Assembly (NCBI GenBank): GCA_021783855.1
Contig: JAJXTL010000054.1
Span: 1-16,537 of the forward strand
Direction: 5' to 3'
DNA from: Pseudomonadota bacterium
GTDB lineage: Bacteria; Pseudomonadota; Gammaproteobacteria; Burkholderiales; Gallionellaceae
DNA length: 16,537 nucleotides
Below the pieces are notes generated by a model. That model saw only the letters and a list, made by a program, of their open reading frames with translations, searched no databases and had not been told where the DNA came from. Made by a program: the position numbers and the translations under genes. Below, one piece after another: positions 9,006-15,434 of this stretch (position 1 is its first letter; each line of letters begins with the position of its first letter).

Positions 9006-10208
9006 TCAATTCAAATTGCTCCCAACATGATCAACGCCAGATGTAATTCCATTCAATTCCAGCAACTTATACTGTTCCACCAGAAGATTGGGATCGTTGT
9101 ACTTTTCCGCCTGCTCATCGCTCATGATTGCCGTGTACACGCGGTCAAGCACCCTGTAATCAATTTCCCTGATGCCGGCGCGAGCCAAACGCTGGCGCAA
9201 AATATTACGACCGCTATGGCGCCCTATGATCATTCTGGACTCCGCCCCAAAATCCGCCGCACGCATGAACTCGTAAGTAAAGCGATACTTCATGATTCCC
9301 TGTTGATGCATACCGGCTTCGGTCGAGAAGGCATTGCGCCCGACAATCGGTTTGTGCAATGGAATGTTGAGACTGAGATAATTTGCCAGCAAAGAACAGG
9401 TTTCATGCAAACGGTGCTGAACGATGTCATGTGTGCAATGCAGACGCTCTCCCTTGCAACAAAGAATCGCGACTATTTCCTCCATGCTTGCGTTCCCCGC
9501 CCGCTCGCCAATTCCGCACAATGTCGCTTGAACCTCATCGGCTCCGGCTTCGATACCGGCGATACTGTTCGCTACCGCAAGCCCTAAATCATTGTGGCAA
9601 TGCGCGGAAATCCTGATGTCCTCGCCGACAAAATCTCTCAAGTCCTTCACCAGCGCATAGTATTCACCCGGCAGACAATAACCGACGGTATCGGGTACCA
9701 CAATTGCCGTGATGCCGTGTTCGATGCCCGCTCCGATGAGCTGCTCCATAAATGAAAAATCGCTGCGCGTCGCGTCTTCGAGTAACAGAGAGATTTCCTT
9801 GAATCCAACGCGCTTTGCGTGATCAATCGCTTCCACTGTTTCCTGCAAAACTTGTTGACGTGTTATGCCGCGCTTGTATTTGATGTGAATGTCCGAACCC
9901 ACCGATGCCAGCTGAATCTTCGGATTGGCAAACGAAGCCATCGACTGTGCGCACGCATCAATATCCGCAATAACCGTTCTGGCGAAACCGCACGGTATGG
10001 AACGACTCAAGACGTTACAAATTTGTCGTGTCGCCTCGAAATCTTTAGGGGATGACGCCGGGAATCCCGTTTCTATGGTATTGACACCCAGCCTTTCGGA
10101 GGCTTCTGCCAGCCCGACTTTCTGCTCGGTTGTCAACGAATAGCCTGGCGCCTGCTCTCCGTCGCGCAGGGTTGTATCGAAAATACTGACATGTTTTATA
10201 AAATTCAT
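9006..10208 (-). CDS. LeuA/NifV-type alpha-acyltransferase (2-isopropylmalate/homocitrate synthase family), short form
   Basis: This 400-residue DRE-TIM metallolyase condenses acetyl-CoA with a 2-oxo acid. Asp11, Arg15, Asp16 and Glu18 sit in the signature FDTTLRDGEQ; the metal-binding HCHND is at 203-207; GIGERAGNASMEE at 232-244 and GRNAFSTEAGMHQ further on are family motifs. ETGFPASSPKDFEA and SDIHIKYK are closer to 2-isopropylmalate synthase than to NifV, yet the protein ends shortly after the catalytic and linker domains. The roughly 120-residue leucine-binding regulatory domain of standard LeuA (about 510 residues) is missing. The start is ATG at 10208, since GGAG lies six bases upstream; an upstream in-frame ATG at 10229 lacks this. 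Candidate products are isopropylmalate, homocitrate or a related homologated acid. No nif or leu genes are nearby. Confidence 0.82.
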   Translation of the reverse strand: MNFIKHVSIFDTTLRDGEQAPGYSLTTEQKVGLAEASERLGVNTIETGFPASSPKDFEATRQICNVLSRSIPCGFARTVIADIDACAQSMASFANPKIQLASVGSDIHIKYKRGITRQQVLQETVEAIDHAKRVGFKEISLLLEDATRSDFSFMEQLIGAGIEHGITAIVVPDTVGYCLPGEYYALVKDLRDFVGEDIRISAHCHNDLGLAVANSIAGIEAGADEVQATLCGIGERAGNASMEEIVAILCCKGERLHCTHDIVQHRLHETCSLLANYLSLNIPLHKPIVGRNAFSTEAGMHQQGIMKYRFTYEFMRAADFGAESRMIIGRHSGRNILRQRLARAGIREIDYRVLDRVYTAIMSDEQAEKYNDPNLLVEQYKLLELNGITSGVDHVGSNLN

Positions 10209-10589
10209 TTTCATCTCCAAAAAAATCATTGTGTCAATACCGCGCAGGGATCGCTTATCCGTTTATCCACCACCGCTTCCACAAATAGCAGGGTTACACT
10301 CGCGCAGTAAATGCATTAATTTCCGGCTGCGAATACGCTCACTTCATTGCCGGAATCGGCATTAATTTTGCCAGCTGGTGCTAACGGATAAGAAAACATA
10401 CACGGAATTTATTCAGCAGCCTGCCGGGGAAGCCATCCGGCGTTCGGATCAGTTCGACCGGTCACGTTGGATTTCAGGATGTATCTGGCAAAAATTCACA
10501 CAGCCTTTAAATATCGCCTTACACCCCGTAGCTTGTTACCTCATCAAAAGCAGCTGCAACTGCCATGTCCGTCAGGTTTAAAGAATCGC
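10209..10589. other. Intergenic region upstream of the LeuA/NifV-like gene
   Basis: About 380 bases without a supported gene. GCATTAATTT occurs twice in the same orientation (10313-10322 and 10359-10368), and TTCCGGC/GCCGGAA arms (10321-10327 and 10349-10355) form a dyad between them. Such paired sites could bind a transcription factor controlling the LeuA/NifV-like gene, whose promoter must lie nearby. A 67-codon plus-strand frame at 10378-10581 is not convincing as a gene. Confidence 0.4.
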
Positions 10590-10871
10590 TCATGACAAAA
10601 GTACTTGCCCGTTAATCGCGTCCACCAGCACCAGCTTGATGGCATCACCTTGCTGGAATTCGACCAGATAGGCCGCTCTGTCTGGTTTTAATTCAAACTT
10701 TTTGTCGTTTGAAGCAAATTTAGAGGTCGCGTGTGCCACCGTCGACACGAGAGCAATCTTGTTTCTGGAAAACCGACCATCTTCAATCTTAAATTTTCCA
10801 TCGACAAAACCTATCACGGCTGTCAGAGCAATAATTCGCGCCGCATCTAATGAAATTTTCAGTCTTTTCAT
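10590..10871 (-). CDS. Small PepSY-like protein
   Basis: This is a 93-residue protein. The start ATG at 10871 is chosen because GGAGAC lies just upstream; a longer frame to 10985 has no such site. The C-terminal half (about 58-93) has the pattern AAYLVEFQQGDAIKLVLVDA followed by NGQVLLS, the xYxVxxxxGxxxxxVxVDxxxGxVL signature of PepSY domains. The N-terminal segment (SLDAARIIALTAVIG) matches the first helix of that fold. No classical signal peptide is obvious, though the N-terminus is basic and then hydrophobic. PepSY proteins are common beside OmpR-type two-component systems, as here. This is a fold-level call from a short signature; the function is unknown. Confidence 0.55.
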   Translation of the reverse strand: MKRLKISLDAARIIALTAVIGFVDGKFKIEDGRFSRNKIALVSTVAHATSKFASNDKKFELKPDRAAYLVEFQQGDAIKLVLVDAINGQVLLS

Positions 10872-11016
10872 TTTTGTCTCCAAAGTAAAATGTGGTTTGC
10901 ATGCCGTCCACGCGACTGCACATCCTGATGAAACGTGCATTACCGGTAACATTTGCATCCAGCCCCCTGTTATGGCTCTTTGCATCCCAGATATATCCGG
11001 GTGAAACCTGCGAGCC

Positions 11017-11460
11017 TTATTTCTTTGTTATCCCCTTCCAGTGAAAATACAAGTCTTTGCCTTCCGTACCGTTTAGCGTAACTTCGTGCGATTCGGTCAT
11101 TCCTTCGAACCGGCTGCTCACCTTGTACTTGCCATCGGGCAACATCACGAAAAGCATCGGGCCTGCCCTTGGCAACTCCAGCACCGGATTTCCGTGCGCG
11201 TCCGAGATCACCACCGGCAGATCAGCGAGAAATTCACCGTCTTTGCGCTCCGCGAAAGTTATCCGCAGCGGAAATTCCTTGGCCAGGCGATGCATAGTGG
11301 CCTCTTCATCCTTGCCAATACCCCCGTTGAGATAGGTCGTCGCGGTGATGGTCTCGACAACATCGACCTTCTCTTGCATATCTTGATCCGCACGAACTGC
11401 GACAGGCACAAGTAGACTGGCAGCGATTAATACGATGCTCAAAGGGTTGCGAATTTTCAT
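11017..11460 (-). CDS. Exported protein with carboxypeptidase-regulatory-like fold
   Basis: This 147-residue protein has a clear signal peptide: MKIRN, then a hydrophobic stretch to about residue 20 and a cut near VRA-DQ. The mature part has a helical segment with YLNGGIGKDEE and then a beta-rich domain (about 85-140) with VVISDAHGNPVLEL, an FVMLPDGKYKVSSRF turn and an ESHEVTL strand. This is the ornament-plus-delivery pattern of carboxypeptidase-regulatory-like (transthyretin-like) domains. It probably acts in the periplasm. The start is ATG at 11460, preceded by AAGGACAATCATC; an upstream in-frame start at 11490 has no better site. It lies in line with the other three small exported-protein genes. 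No specific function is recognised. Confidence 0.65.
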   Translation of the reverse strand: MKIRNPLSIVLIAASLLVPVAVRADQDMQEKVDVVETITATTYLNGGIGKDEEATMHRLAKEFPLRITFAERKDGEFLADLPVVISDAHGNPVLELPRAGPMLFVMLPDGKYKVSSRFEGMTESHEVTLNGTEGKDLYFHWKGITKK

Positions 11461-11615
11461 GATGATTGTCCTTTTAAAAAGTAGAAGCAAAAAATTGAAT
11501 GGGAAAAATGGATAGCATCAGACTCGCCTGACGCCATTTAGCTGCGGCAATCGACGTTAAAAAATCGACGCTTAGTCCCACCTTTTTTCTCGACCCCTTA
11601 GCTCGCAGTGAATTT
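11461..11615. other. Gap between two small exported-protein genes
   Basis: The gap is 155 bases and contains no gene. It includes a TTTTTT run at 11583-11588 and the repeated ATCGACG near 11549 and 11566. A separate promoter for the downstream gene could sit here, so the four genes need not be one transcript. Confidence 0.3.
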
Positions 11616-12056
11616 TTAATGATGCATTTTTGCAAAATGCCGGTCCGCTATGGCCTTTTGCGTCGGCGTCAATACCGCGTAAAGCTGCTTGAGCGCATCA
11701 TCCATCTTCTCAAAGCTCGCCAGACGTTTCCTCATCAGTTCGATATGACGATCAAAGCGCTCAGGCGCCGTTTGAGCCTGATCATGCATCGCCTCATTCA
11801 TCCTGTCCCTTATGTCTTTGACATTGCTTTTGGTTTTTTCAGCATAAGCTGCCCACACCTGCGCTTGGTCATTGGTGATGTTGAGTTCGTCCTTAAGGCG
11901 TGCAAGACGTTTTTCGACATTCACAACCGGATCAGGATGCTGCTGGGTCATGCCGCCAGTCGCTCCGGATACAGGTTCAGAGGCATAAACGGGGGCGAAC
12001 ATGCTTGCCCCGATGAGAGTTGCTATTACCAATATCATTTTTTGAGTTTTCATCAT
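11616..12056 (-). CDS. Spy/CpxP-like periplasmic LTXXQ protein
   Basis: This 146-residue protein has a signal peptide of about 25 residues (cut after PVYA). The mature part is almost entirely helical and highly charged, with LNITNDQ around residue 60 and LTPTQ at 129-133, the LTxxQ motif of the Spy/CpxP family (PF07813). Family members are periplasmic chaperones or stress-sensor inhibitors that dampen envelope-stress or metal-responsive two-component systems. A His-rich end (HFAKMHH) could bind metal; this is inference. The start is ATG at 12056 with AAGGAG (12063-12068) six bases upstream; a second ATG follows directly. Its place in a block divergent from a two-component system fits a CpxP-like feedback role. 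Confidence 0.75.
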   Translation of the reverse strand: MMKTQKMILVIATLIGASMFAPVYASEPVSGATGGMTQQHPDPVVNVEKRLARLKDELNITNDQAQVWAAYAEKTKSNVKDIRDRMNEAMHDQAQTAPERFDRHIELMRKRLASFEKMDDALKQLYAVLTPTQKAIADRHFAKMHH

Positions 12057-12127
12057 CAATTGCTCCTTAAAGTTTTAAAAATCAAGGCCCAGGCCATAAA
12101 TTGAAACAGTGGAATTTTCAGGGGAAA

Positions 12128-12352
12128 TCAATCGTTGTCCATACCGCCAAAACCACCGAAACCCATGCCGCCAAAACCGCCATCTCCAAATCCGCCAAAA
12201 CCACCATCATCCATACCGCCAAAGCCTGGAGCATCCATGCCGCCGAACCCCCCATATCCGGATTCATATCCGGATCCATACCCCACGGAGGACATACCCG
12301 CACAGCCGGTCAAAGCCAGCAGCAACGCGCTCACAAATATCAATTTTTTCAT
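12128..12352 (-). CDS. Small glycine-rich lipoprotein with FGG repeats
   Basis: This 74-residue protein has a lipoprotein signal peptide with lipobox LTGC, so Cys17 would be lipidated. The mature part is low-complexity and dominated by Gly, Phe, Met and Asp: repeats of the type GFGGMD, GGFGGFGD and GFGGMGFGG fill residues 33-74, and YGSGYESGYGG precedes them. At the DNA level the repeats appear as variant CCGCCAAAACC/CATGCCGCC units. It has no recognised domain. The start ATG at 12352 has GAGGTG upstream. It is the promoter-proximal gene of the minus-strand exported-protein block, 72 bases before the Spy-like gene, and faces the two-component system. Confidence 0.7.
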   Translation of the reverse strand: MKKLIFVSALLLALTGCAGMSSVGYGSGYESGYGGFGGMDAPGFGGMDDGGFGGFGDGGFGGMGFGGFGGMDND

Positions 12353-12476
12353 TTAGCACCTCGCAAACAGAAAGCAAACAAGCTAAGCCATCAATCCTCT
12401 CGCATGTCACTACATCTCGCCCTGCGCTCCCGGTTTATACACGTCGATATTTGCTCGCATCTCAACCAGGAACTCA

Positions 12477-12507
12477 TTGAAACAGCCGCGCATTAAATTA
12501 AACTTAA
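12477..12507 (+). promoter_or_regulatory. Candidate response-regulator binding site and promoter
   Basis: TTAA occurs at 12493-12496, 12498-12501 and 12504-12507. The first and last are exactly 11 bp apart, matching the CTTAAx-N5-CTTAAx direct-repeat geometry known for PmrA-type regulators. A TTGAAA at 12477-12482 with TAAACT 16 bases downstream could be a sigma-70 promoter overlapping the boxes. The repeats are partly AT-rich chance material, so this is a moderate call. Confidence 0.4.
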
Positions 12508-12534
12508 CTGTCATCGAAAAAGTGAAAAGATTAA

Positions 12535-12568
12535 GATCAGGCTTCATTGCTAATACCAAAACCTGATC
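12535..12568 (+). promoter_or_regulatory. Inverted repeat in the response-regulator leader
   Basis: GATCAGG (12535-12541) and CCTGATC (12562-12568) are perfect seven-base arms around a 20-base loop, about 70 bases before the regulator start codon. It could be an RNA stem-loop or a protein-binding dyad; nothing shows which. Confidence 0.35.
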
Positions 12569-12636
12569 AACATGATTTACTTTCTGCGTTGGAAAATGAA
12601 ACTCGATTACCCGTCGTATTTCACATAGAGCCCGGC

Positions 12637-13302
12637 ATGCGAGTTCTGTTGACTGAAGACGATGCCTTGATCGGTGAGGGGGTCCGTCTGGGACTAAAAG
12701 ATGCGGGATACACGGTCGACTGGGTGAAAGATGGCATCGCCGCAGAAACCGCCTTGACTACCCACCAATATGACGCCGCGATTCTTGATCTTGCCCTGCC
12801 CCGCAAAAACGGACTGGCGGTTCTGTTAAGCTTACGCAAGAGCGGCGCCGATCTTCCTGTGATCATTCTCACCGCTGCAGATGCCCATGAACAGCGGATC
12901 GCGGGGCTGGATGCGGGAGCGGATGACTATCTGTTGAAACCCTTCCATCTGCCCGAACTGCTGGCGCGTTTGCGGGCTCTTTTGCGGCGGGCACAGGGAA
13001 GAGCAATCACCACCATCACGTTGGGCGATCTGGAAATCAATCCGGACAACAAGCAAGTTTTCCTGGCGGGACAGAGCGTATTGCTTTCCGCCAAAGAATT
13101 TGCAGTGTTGCATACCCTCATTTCCAGCCCCAATCGTCCGGTCGCCAAAAGCAGACTGGAGGACGCACTCTATGGCTGGGGAGAAGAAATTCAGAGCAAT
13201 GCGATGGAAGTACACATACACCATCTGCGCAAAAAATTGGGGGGACAGCGTATCCAGACCCTGCGCGGCATAGGCTATGTACTGCTGGAGATTGCACCTT
13301 GA
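12637..13302 (+). CDS. OmpR-family response regulator (QseB/PmrA-like)
   Basis: This 221-residue protein has a receiver domain (1-115) and an OmpR/PhoB winged-helix domain (about 125-219). Phosphorylation site Asp51 lies in AILDLALP, with acidic Asp7/Asp8, Thr79 and Lys101 in the expected places. The DNA-binding domain has LSAKEFAVLHTLISSPNRPV and the recognition-helix region NAMEVHIHHLRKKLG, ending in the usual TLRGIGYVL hairpin. An earlier ATG at 12547 would add 30 residues unrelated to the family, so the start is taken at 12637, where MRVLLTEDD is the canonical N-terminus. The gene overlaps the kinase gene by four bases. It probably controls the divergent exported-protein genes. It resembles QseB/PmrA/TctD, but the signal is unknown. 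Confidence 0.9.
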   Translation: MRVLLTEDDALIGEGVRLGLKDAGYTVDWVKDGIAAETALTTHQYDAAILDLALPRKNGLAVLLSLRKSGADLPVIILTAADAHEQRIAGLDAGADDYLLKPFHLPELLARLRALLRRAQGRAITTITLGDLEINPDNKQVFLAGQSVLLSAKEFAVLHTLISSPNRPVAKSRLEDALYGWGEEIQSNAMEVHIHHLRKKLGGQRIQTLRGIGYVLLEIAP

Positions 13303-14633
13303 TTCGCCATGGAAAGTCACTAAACAGGCAGTTGCTGCTGCGGATAATAATCGCGCTTGCTGTAACTTGGCTGGCGCTTGCCTTGATCGGTTATCGGCAA
13401 ACCATGCACAAGTATGACGAATTGAGCGACAGGCAGATGAGTCGCACCATTCGGTTATTGGGAGAAATGAGAACAGAAGAGCTGGATGAGTTGGCAGGGG
13501 AAGCATCGAGCGGGGGGATGGAGTGGCGATTATGGAACTCCAGTGGCCAGCTGGTTGCAAGCTCCCCCCATGCACCTGCGGTAAAGTTTACCGACACGAA
13601 CAATCGTACTTTAATCGAGCATAATCGTGCATGGCGTGTTCATATTCGCGATTTAAAAGAAAACAATCGGTGGCTGCAGCTATACCTGCCGCTTGGAGAA
13701 CATCAGGATGCCGCTCGTGAACTTGTCGATACATTGTTCATGCCGCTGTTCATCTTATTGCCACTGCTGGGTGGCTGGATATGGTTGGTGGTGCGCAAAA
13801 CCCTGAGACCGCTTGAAGTAATGAGTCTGAAAATTGCCCGGCGCGATCCAAATTCACTCGCACCGTTTCCAGAGGCCGAATTACCCGCCGAGGTTGCGCC
13901 CTTGATGGATACCTTGACACACCTACTCAAACGACAGGCCCTGATGTACGAACGCGAATGCCGTTTTACTGCGGATGCGGCACATGAGTTGCGAACACCG
14001 CTGGCATCTACACAAATATTACTGGAATTGGCTACGGATGCCAAAACAGCCGAGACGCGAGATTTGGCGCTCAGCCATGCAAAATTGGCGGTGACTCGTG
14101 CCAGCAGATTGATTAACCAATTATTGATGTTGGCCAAGCTGGATAGTCTGACGACAACGGACGTAGCCGAGGTGAATATAAGCGAAATGGTCAGGCTGGA
14201 ACTGGTAGATCGAACCATGGATGCCATTCACAAACATATAGAATTATCGCTGGACTCACCCGATGACAAGGCGATGATTCAGGGCAATGCAGCCCTAATA
14301 GAAATCCTGTTCGGCAATTTGATTGATAACGCGATCAAATACACGCCGCATAACGGCTGCATACAAATCAGCATTCAAATCGGCACGGAGTTTGTCTGTG
14401 TACGGATTCTCGACAGCGGCATGGGTGTACCGGAGGCTGCTTTACCCAGACTGGGTGATCGTTTTTTTCGTACCGAAGAAGAGGCGACGGCGGGCAGCGG
14501 GCTGGGCCTCTCGATTGTTCGCCGGATTTTGTCCCTGCATGGCGGCAATGTGATGTTTCAAAACAATCAACCTGGCGGATTTGTCGTTACGGTGAACTTT
14601 CCAGTCCGGGCAGTCTTATCGCCAGAAAAATAA
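13299..14633 (+). CDS. Two-component sensor histidine kinase (QseC/PmrB-like)
   Basis: This 444-residue inner-membrane kinase pairs with the preceding regulator. Helix 1 is at about 12-31 and helix 2 at about 146-166, enclosing a periplasmic sensor of roughly 115 residues (2CSK_N-like). A HAMP-like linker leads to the H-box with His229 in FTADAAHELRTPLA. The ATPase domain has the N-box LFGNLIDNAIKYT (338-349), G1 box DSGMGVP (372-378) and G2 box GSGLGLS (399-405). The start is TTG at 13299, overlapping the regulator stop as TTGA, with GGAG (13287-13290) eight bases upstream. The acidic periplasmic stretch with ELDE (61-64) is an ExxE, which in PmrB contributes to iron sensing; a metal ligand role here is only a suggestion. 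Confidence 0.9.
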   Translation: MIRHGKSLNRQLLLRIIIALAVTWLALALIGYRQTMHKYDELSDRQMSRTIRLLGEMRTEELDELAGEASSGGMEWRLWNSSGQLVASSPHAPAVKFTDTNNRTLIEHNRAWRVHIRDLKENNRWLQLYLPLGEHQDAARELVDTLFMPLFILLPLLGGWIWLVVRKTLRPLEVMSLKIARRDPNSLAPFPEAELPAEVAPLMDTLTHLLKRQALMYERECRFTADAAHELRTPLASTQILLELATDAKTAETRDLALSHAKLAVTRASRLINQLLMLAKLDSLTTTDVAEVNISEMVRLELVDRTMDAIHKHIELSLDSPDDKAMIQGNAALIEILFGNLIDNAIKYTPHNGCIQISIQIGTEFVCVRILDSGMGVPEAALPRLGDRFFRTEEEATAGSGLGLSIVRRILSLHGGNVMFQNNQPGGFVVTVNFPVRAVLSPEK

Positions 14634-14803
14634 GCCTCGGTCGTCAGGCAGCTGCTGCGCATGACCTTGCTGTTATTGGCAGTGCAGGCATACTGCTCAC
14701 CGCAAAACGGAAAGGTCTCATAGCCGCAATACATCCCGTTTTGCTGACCTGGCAAGGCTTTGGATACTTCCTGTCTCCGGCTCTGATCGCAACCGTACTG
14801 CAA
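14567..14803 (-). CDS. Possible cysteine-rich small ORF in frame with the S4 gene
   Basis: A minus-strand frame directly after the S4 gene encodes a segment with five cysteines in about 50 residues (pattern YGCDQ, MYCGYETFPFCG, YACTANN, SSCLTTEAYF). The composition looks more protein-like than a random frame. It has no good start (TTG at 14803 without a ribosome site) and its last 67 bases overlap the 3' end of the kinase gene in the opposite direction. The frame is continuous with the S4 gene across that gene's TAG at 14831-14833. Interpretations are a readthrough extension, a remnant of a lost gene, or chance. No family is recognised. Confidence 0.25.
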   Translation of the reverse strand: MQYGCDQSRRQEVSKALPGQQNGMYCGYETFPFCGEQYACTANNSKVMRSSCLTTEAYFSGDKTARTGKFTVTTNPPG

Positions 14804-14830
14804 CGGGCCGACGAATAATCCGCCACCCCG

Positions 14831-15088
14831 CTAGCGACGCAAATCGCCCGCAAGACACCATACCGTCCCTATTTGGTATAGTACGCTGATGCTTACATCT
14901 CCCAGCGATACCACCGAGCCTGCGCGTATCTTGGCTGTTTTGCGCAACTCAATCTGGCCATCGACAGAAACAACGCCCTCGGCCACCATCGCCTTGCCTG
15001 CACCGCCGCTGTCGCACAGGCCCACCATCTTGAGCAGTTGATTGAGTTCGACATATTCACCGTTCAGTTGAAATTCAATTTCTTGCAT
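14831..15088 (-). CDS. S4-domain RNA-binding protein (YbcJ-like)
   Basis: This 85-residue protein is made of one S4 RNA-binding domain. ELNQLLKMVGLCDSGGAGK aligns with the ELCDLLKLEGWSESGAQAK region of E. coli YbcJ, and AEGVVSVDGQIELRKTAKI with its second half. YbcJ ends at about 70 residues; here a 15-residue tail (YQIGTVWCLAGDLRR) follows. The family probably binds structured RNA, perhaps linked to ribosome or tRNA metabolism, with no defined substrate. The ATG at 15088 has AAGG about nine bases upstream. The gene is downstream of, and in the same direction as, the tRNA-Asn remnant, consistent with being native chromosome beside an integration site. Confidence 0.85.
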   Translation of the reverse strand: MQEIEFQLNGEYVELNQLLKMVGLCDSGGAGKAMVAEGVVSVDGQIELRKTAKIRAGSVVSLGDVSISVLYQIGTVWCLAGDLRR

Positions 15089-15247
15089 AAGGAAGCCTTT
15101 TGATTGGATTGGATCGCCACGATACAGCCATGAGAAAGAGCCTGTGGCGATCAGAGAAGAAATCTATACCGACCCGCCAGCATCCCACCGAACTCAAAAT
15201 CTGTACGAAAAAAAAGCTGGCACCTAAGCACCAATCCTTTATCTGTC

Positions 15248-15292
15248 TGGCTCCCCGACCTGGGTTCGAACCAGGAACCTGCGGATTAACAG
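15248..15292 (-). tRNA. 3' fragment of tRNA-Asn (GTT); element attachment scar
   Basis: Read on the minus strand, this 45-base piece runs from the anticodon loop CTGTTAA (15286-15292, anticodon GTT) through the 3' anticodon stem ATCCGC region, a perfect T-arm (CCTGG, TTCGAAC, CCAGG) and the 3' acceptor strand TCGGGGA-G-CCA (CCA at 15248-15250). The 5' half is missing: bases upstream of the loop (CTGCTAGT) cannot pair with the anticodon stem and no D-arm or 5' acceptor strand follows. A break exactly at the anticodon loop is the usual crossover for tyrosine integrases using tRNA genes. The fragment is therefore read as the displaced end of a tRNA-Asn target. Confidence 0.85.
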
Positions 15293-15351
15293 ACTAGCAG
15301 TAAATATAAATACTTATTAAAAATCAATGCATTGAACTATTTTTCGCTTTA

Positions 15352-15391
15352 CGATTTACAGCCACAACAAGTCACAAACAGCGATTTACAG
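15352..15391. repeat. Direct repeat CGATTTACAG (two copies, 30-base period)
   Basis: CGATTTACAG occurs at 15352-15361 and 15382-15391, close to the proposed attachment end. Paired short direct repeats near an att core can be arm-type integrase sites, but two copies are weak evidence. Confidence 0.35.
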
Positions 15392-15423
15392 TGTACCGTA
15401 GCTACGCTTTAGCTACGGTACAC
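15391..15423. terminator. Perfect 14-bp hairpin downstream of the TumA-like gene
   Basis: GTGTACCGTAGCTA (15391-15404) and TAGCTACGGTACAC (15410-15423) are perfect complements around the five-base loop CGCTT, 11 bases beyond the antitoxin stop codon. It is a strong stem but lacks a T-run on either strand, so it may act as a 3' end-stabilising or Rho-assisted terminator, a repeat element or a protein-binding dyad. Confidence 0.5.
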
Positions 15424-15434
15424 AAGCTGCCTGC

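Larger units (their letters stand above)
12353..12636. promoter_or_regulatory. Divergent promoter region between lipoprotein and response-regulator genes
   Basis: This 284-base region must carry the promoters for the minus-strand exported-protein block and the plus-strand two-component system. It contains the TTAA repeat cluster and a stem-loop in the regulator's leader, both listed separately. The divergent arrangement is typical of operons controlled by the adjacent response regulator. Confidence 0.55.

Noticed and set aside
8751..9587. Long plus-strand frame (278 codons)
   Set aside because: Most of it is antisense to the well-supported LeuA/NifV-like gene, and the residues match no family.
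9006..10208. NifV of a nitrogen-fixation cluster
   Set aside because: There are no nif genes in the window, and motifs such as ETGFPASSP and SDIHIKYK are closer to isopropylmalate synthases, so no gene symbol is given.
10378..10581. Plus-strand frame of 67 codons in an intergenic region
   Set aside because: It has no ribosome site, no recognisable domain and mixed composition; the start is not supported.
12135..12356. Proline-rich plus-strand frame
   Set aside because: It is the antisense of the glycine-rich lipoprotein; glycine codons read as proline on the other strand.
12547..12636. Upstream ATG extension of the response regulator
   Set aside because: The 30 extra residues do not resemble any receiver N-terminus; MRVLLTEDD at 12637 is the family start.
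14702..14744. GCAAAACGG/CCGTTTTGC inverted repeat as a terminator between kinase and S4 genes
   Set aside because: The 25-base loop and the lack of a following T-run make an intrinsic terminator unlikely.
15100..15297. Plus-strand frame ending in a GFEPGT-containing peptide
   Set aside because: The characteristic peptide comes from translating the antisense of the tRNA T-arm, a well-known annotation artefact; the region is the tRNA-Asn fragment.
15352..15391. Start of a CRISPR array
   Set aside because: Only two 10-base repeats with one 20-base spacer are present; there are no further units or cas genes.
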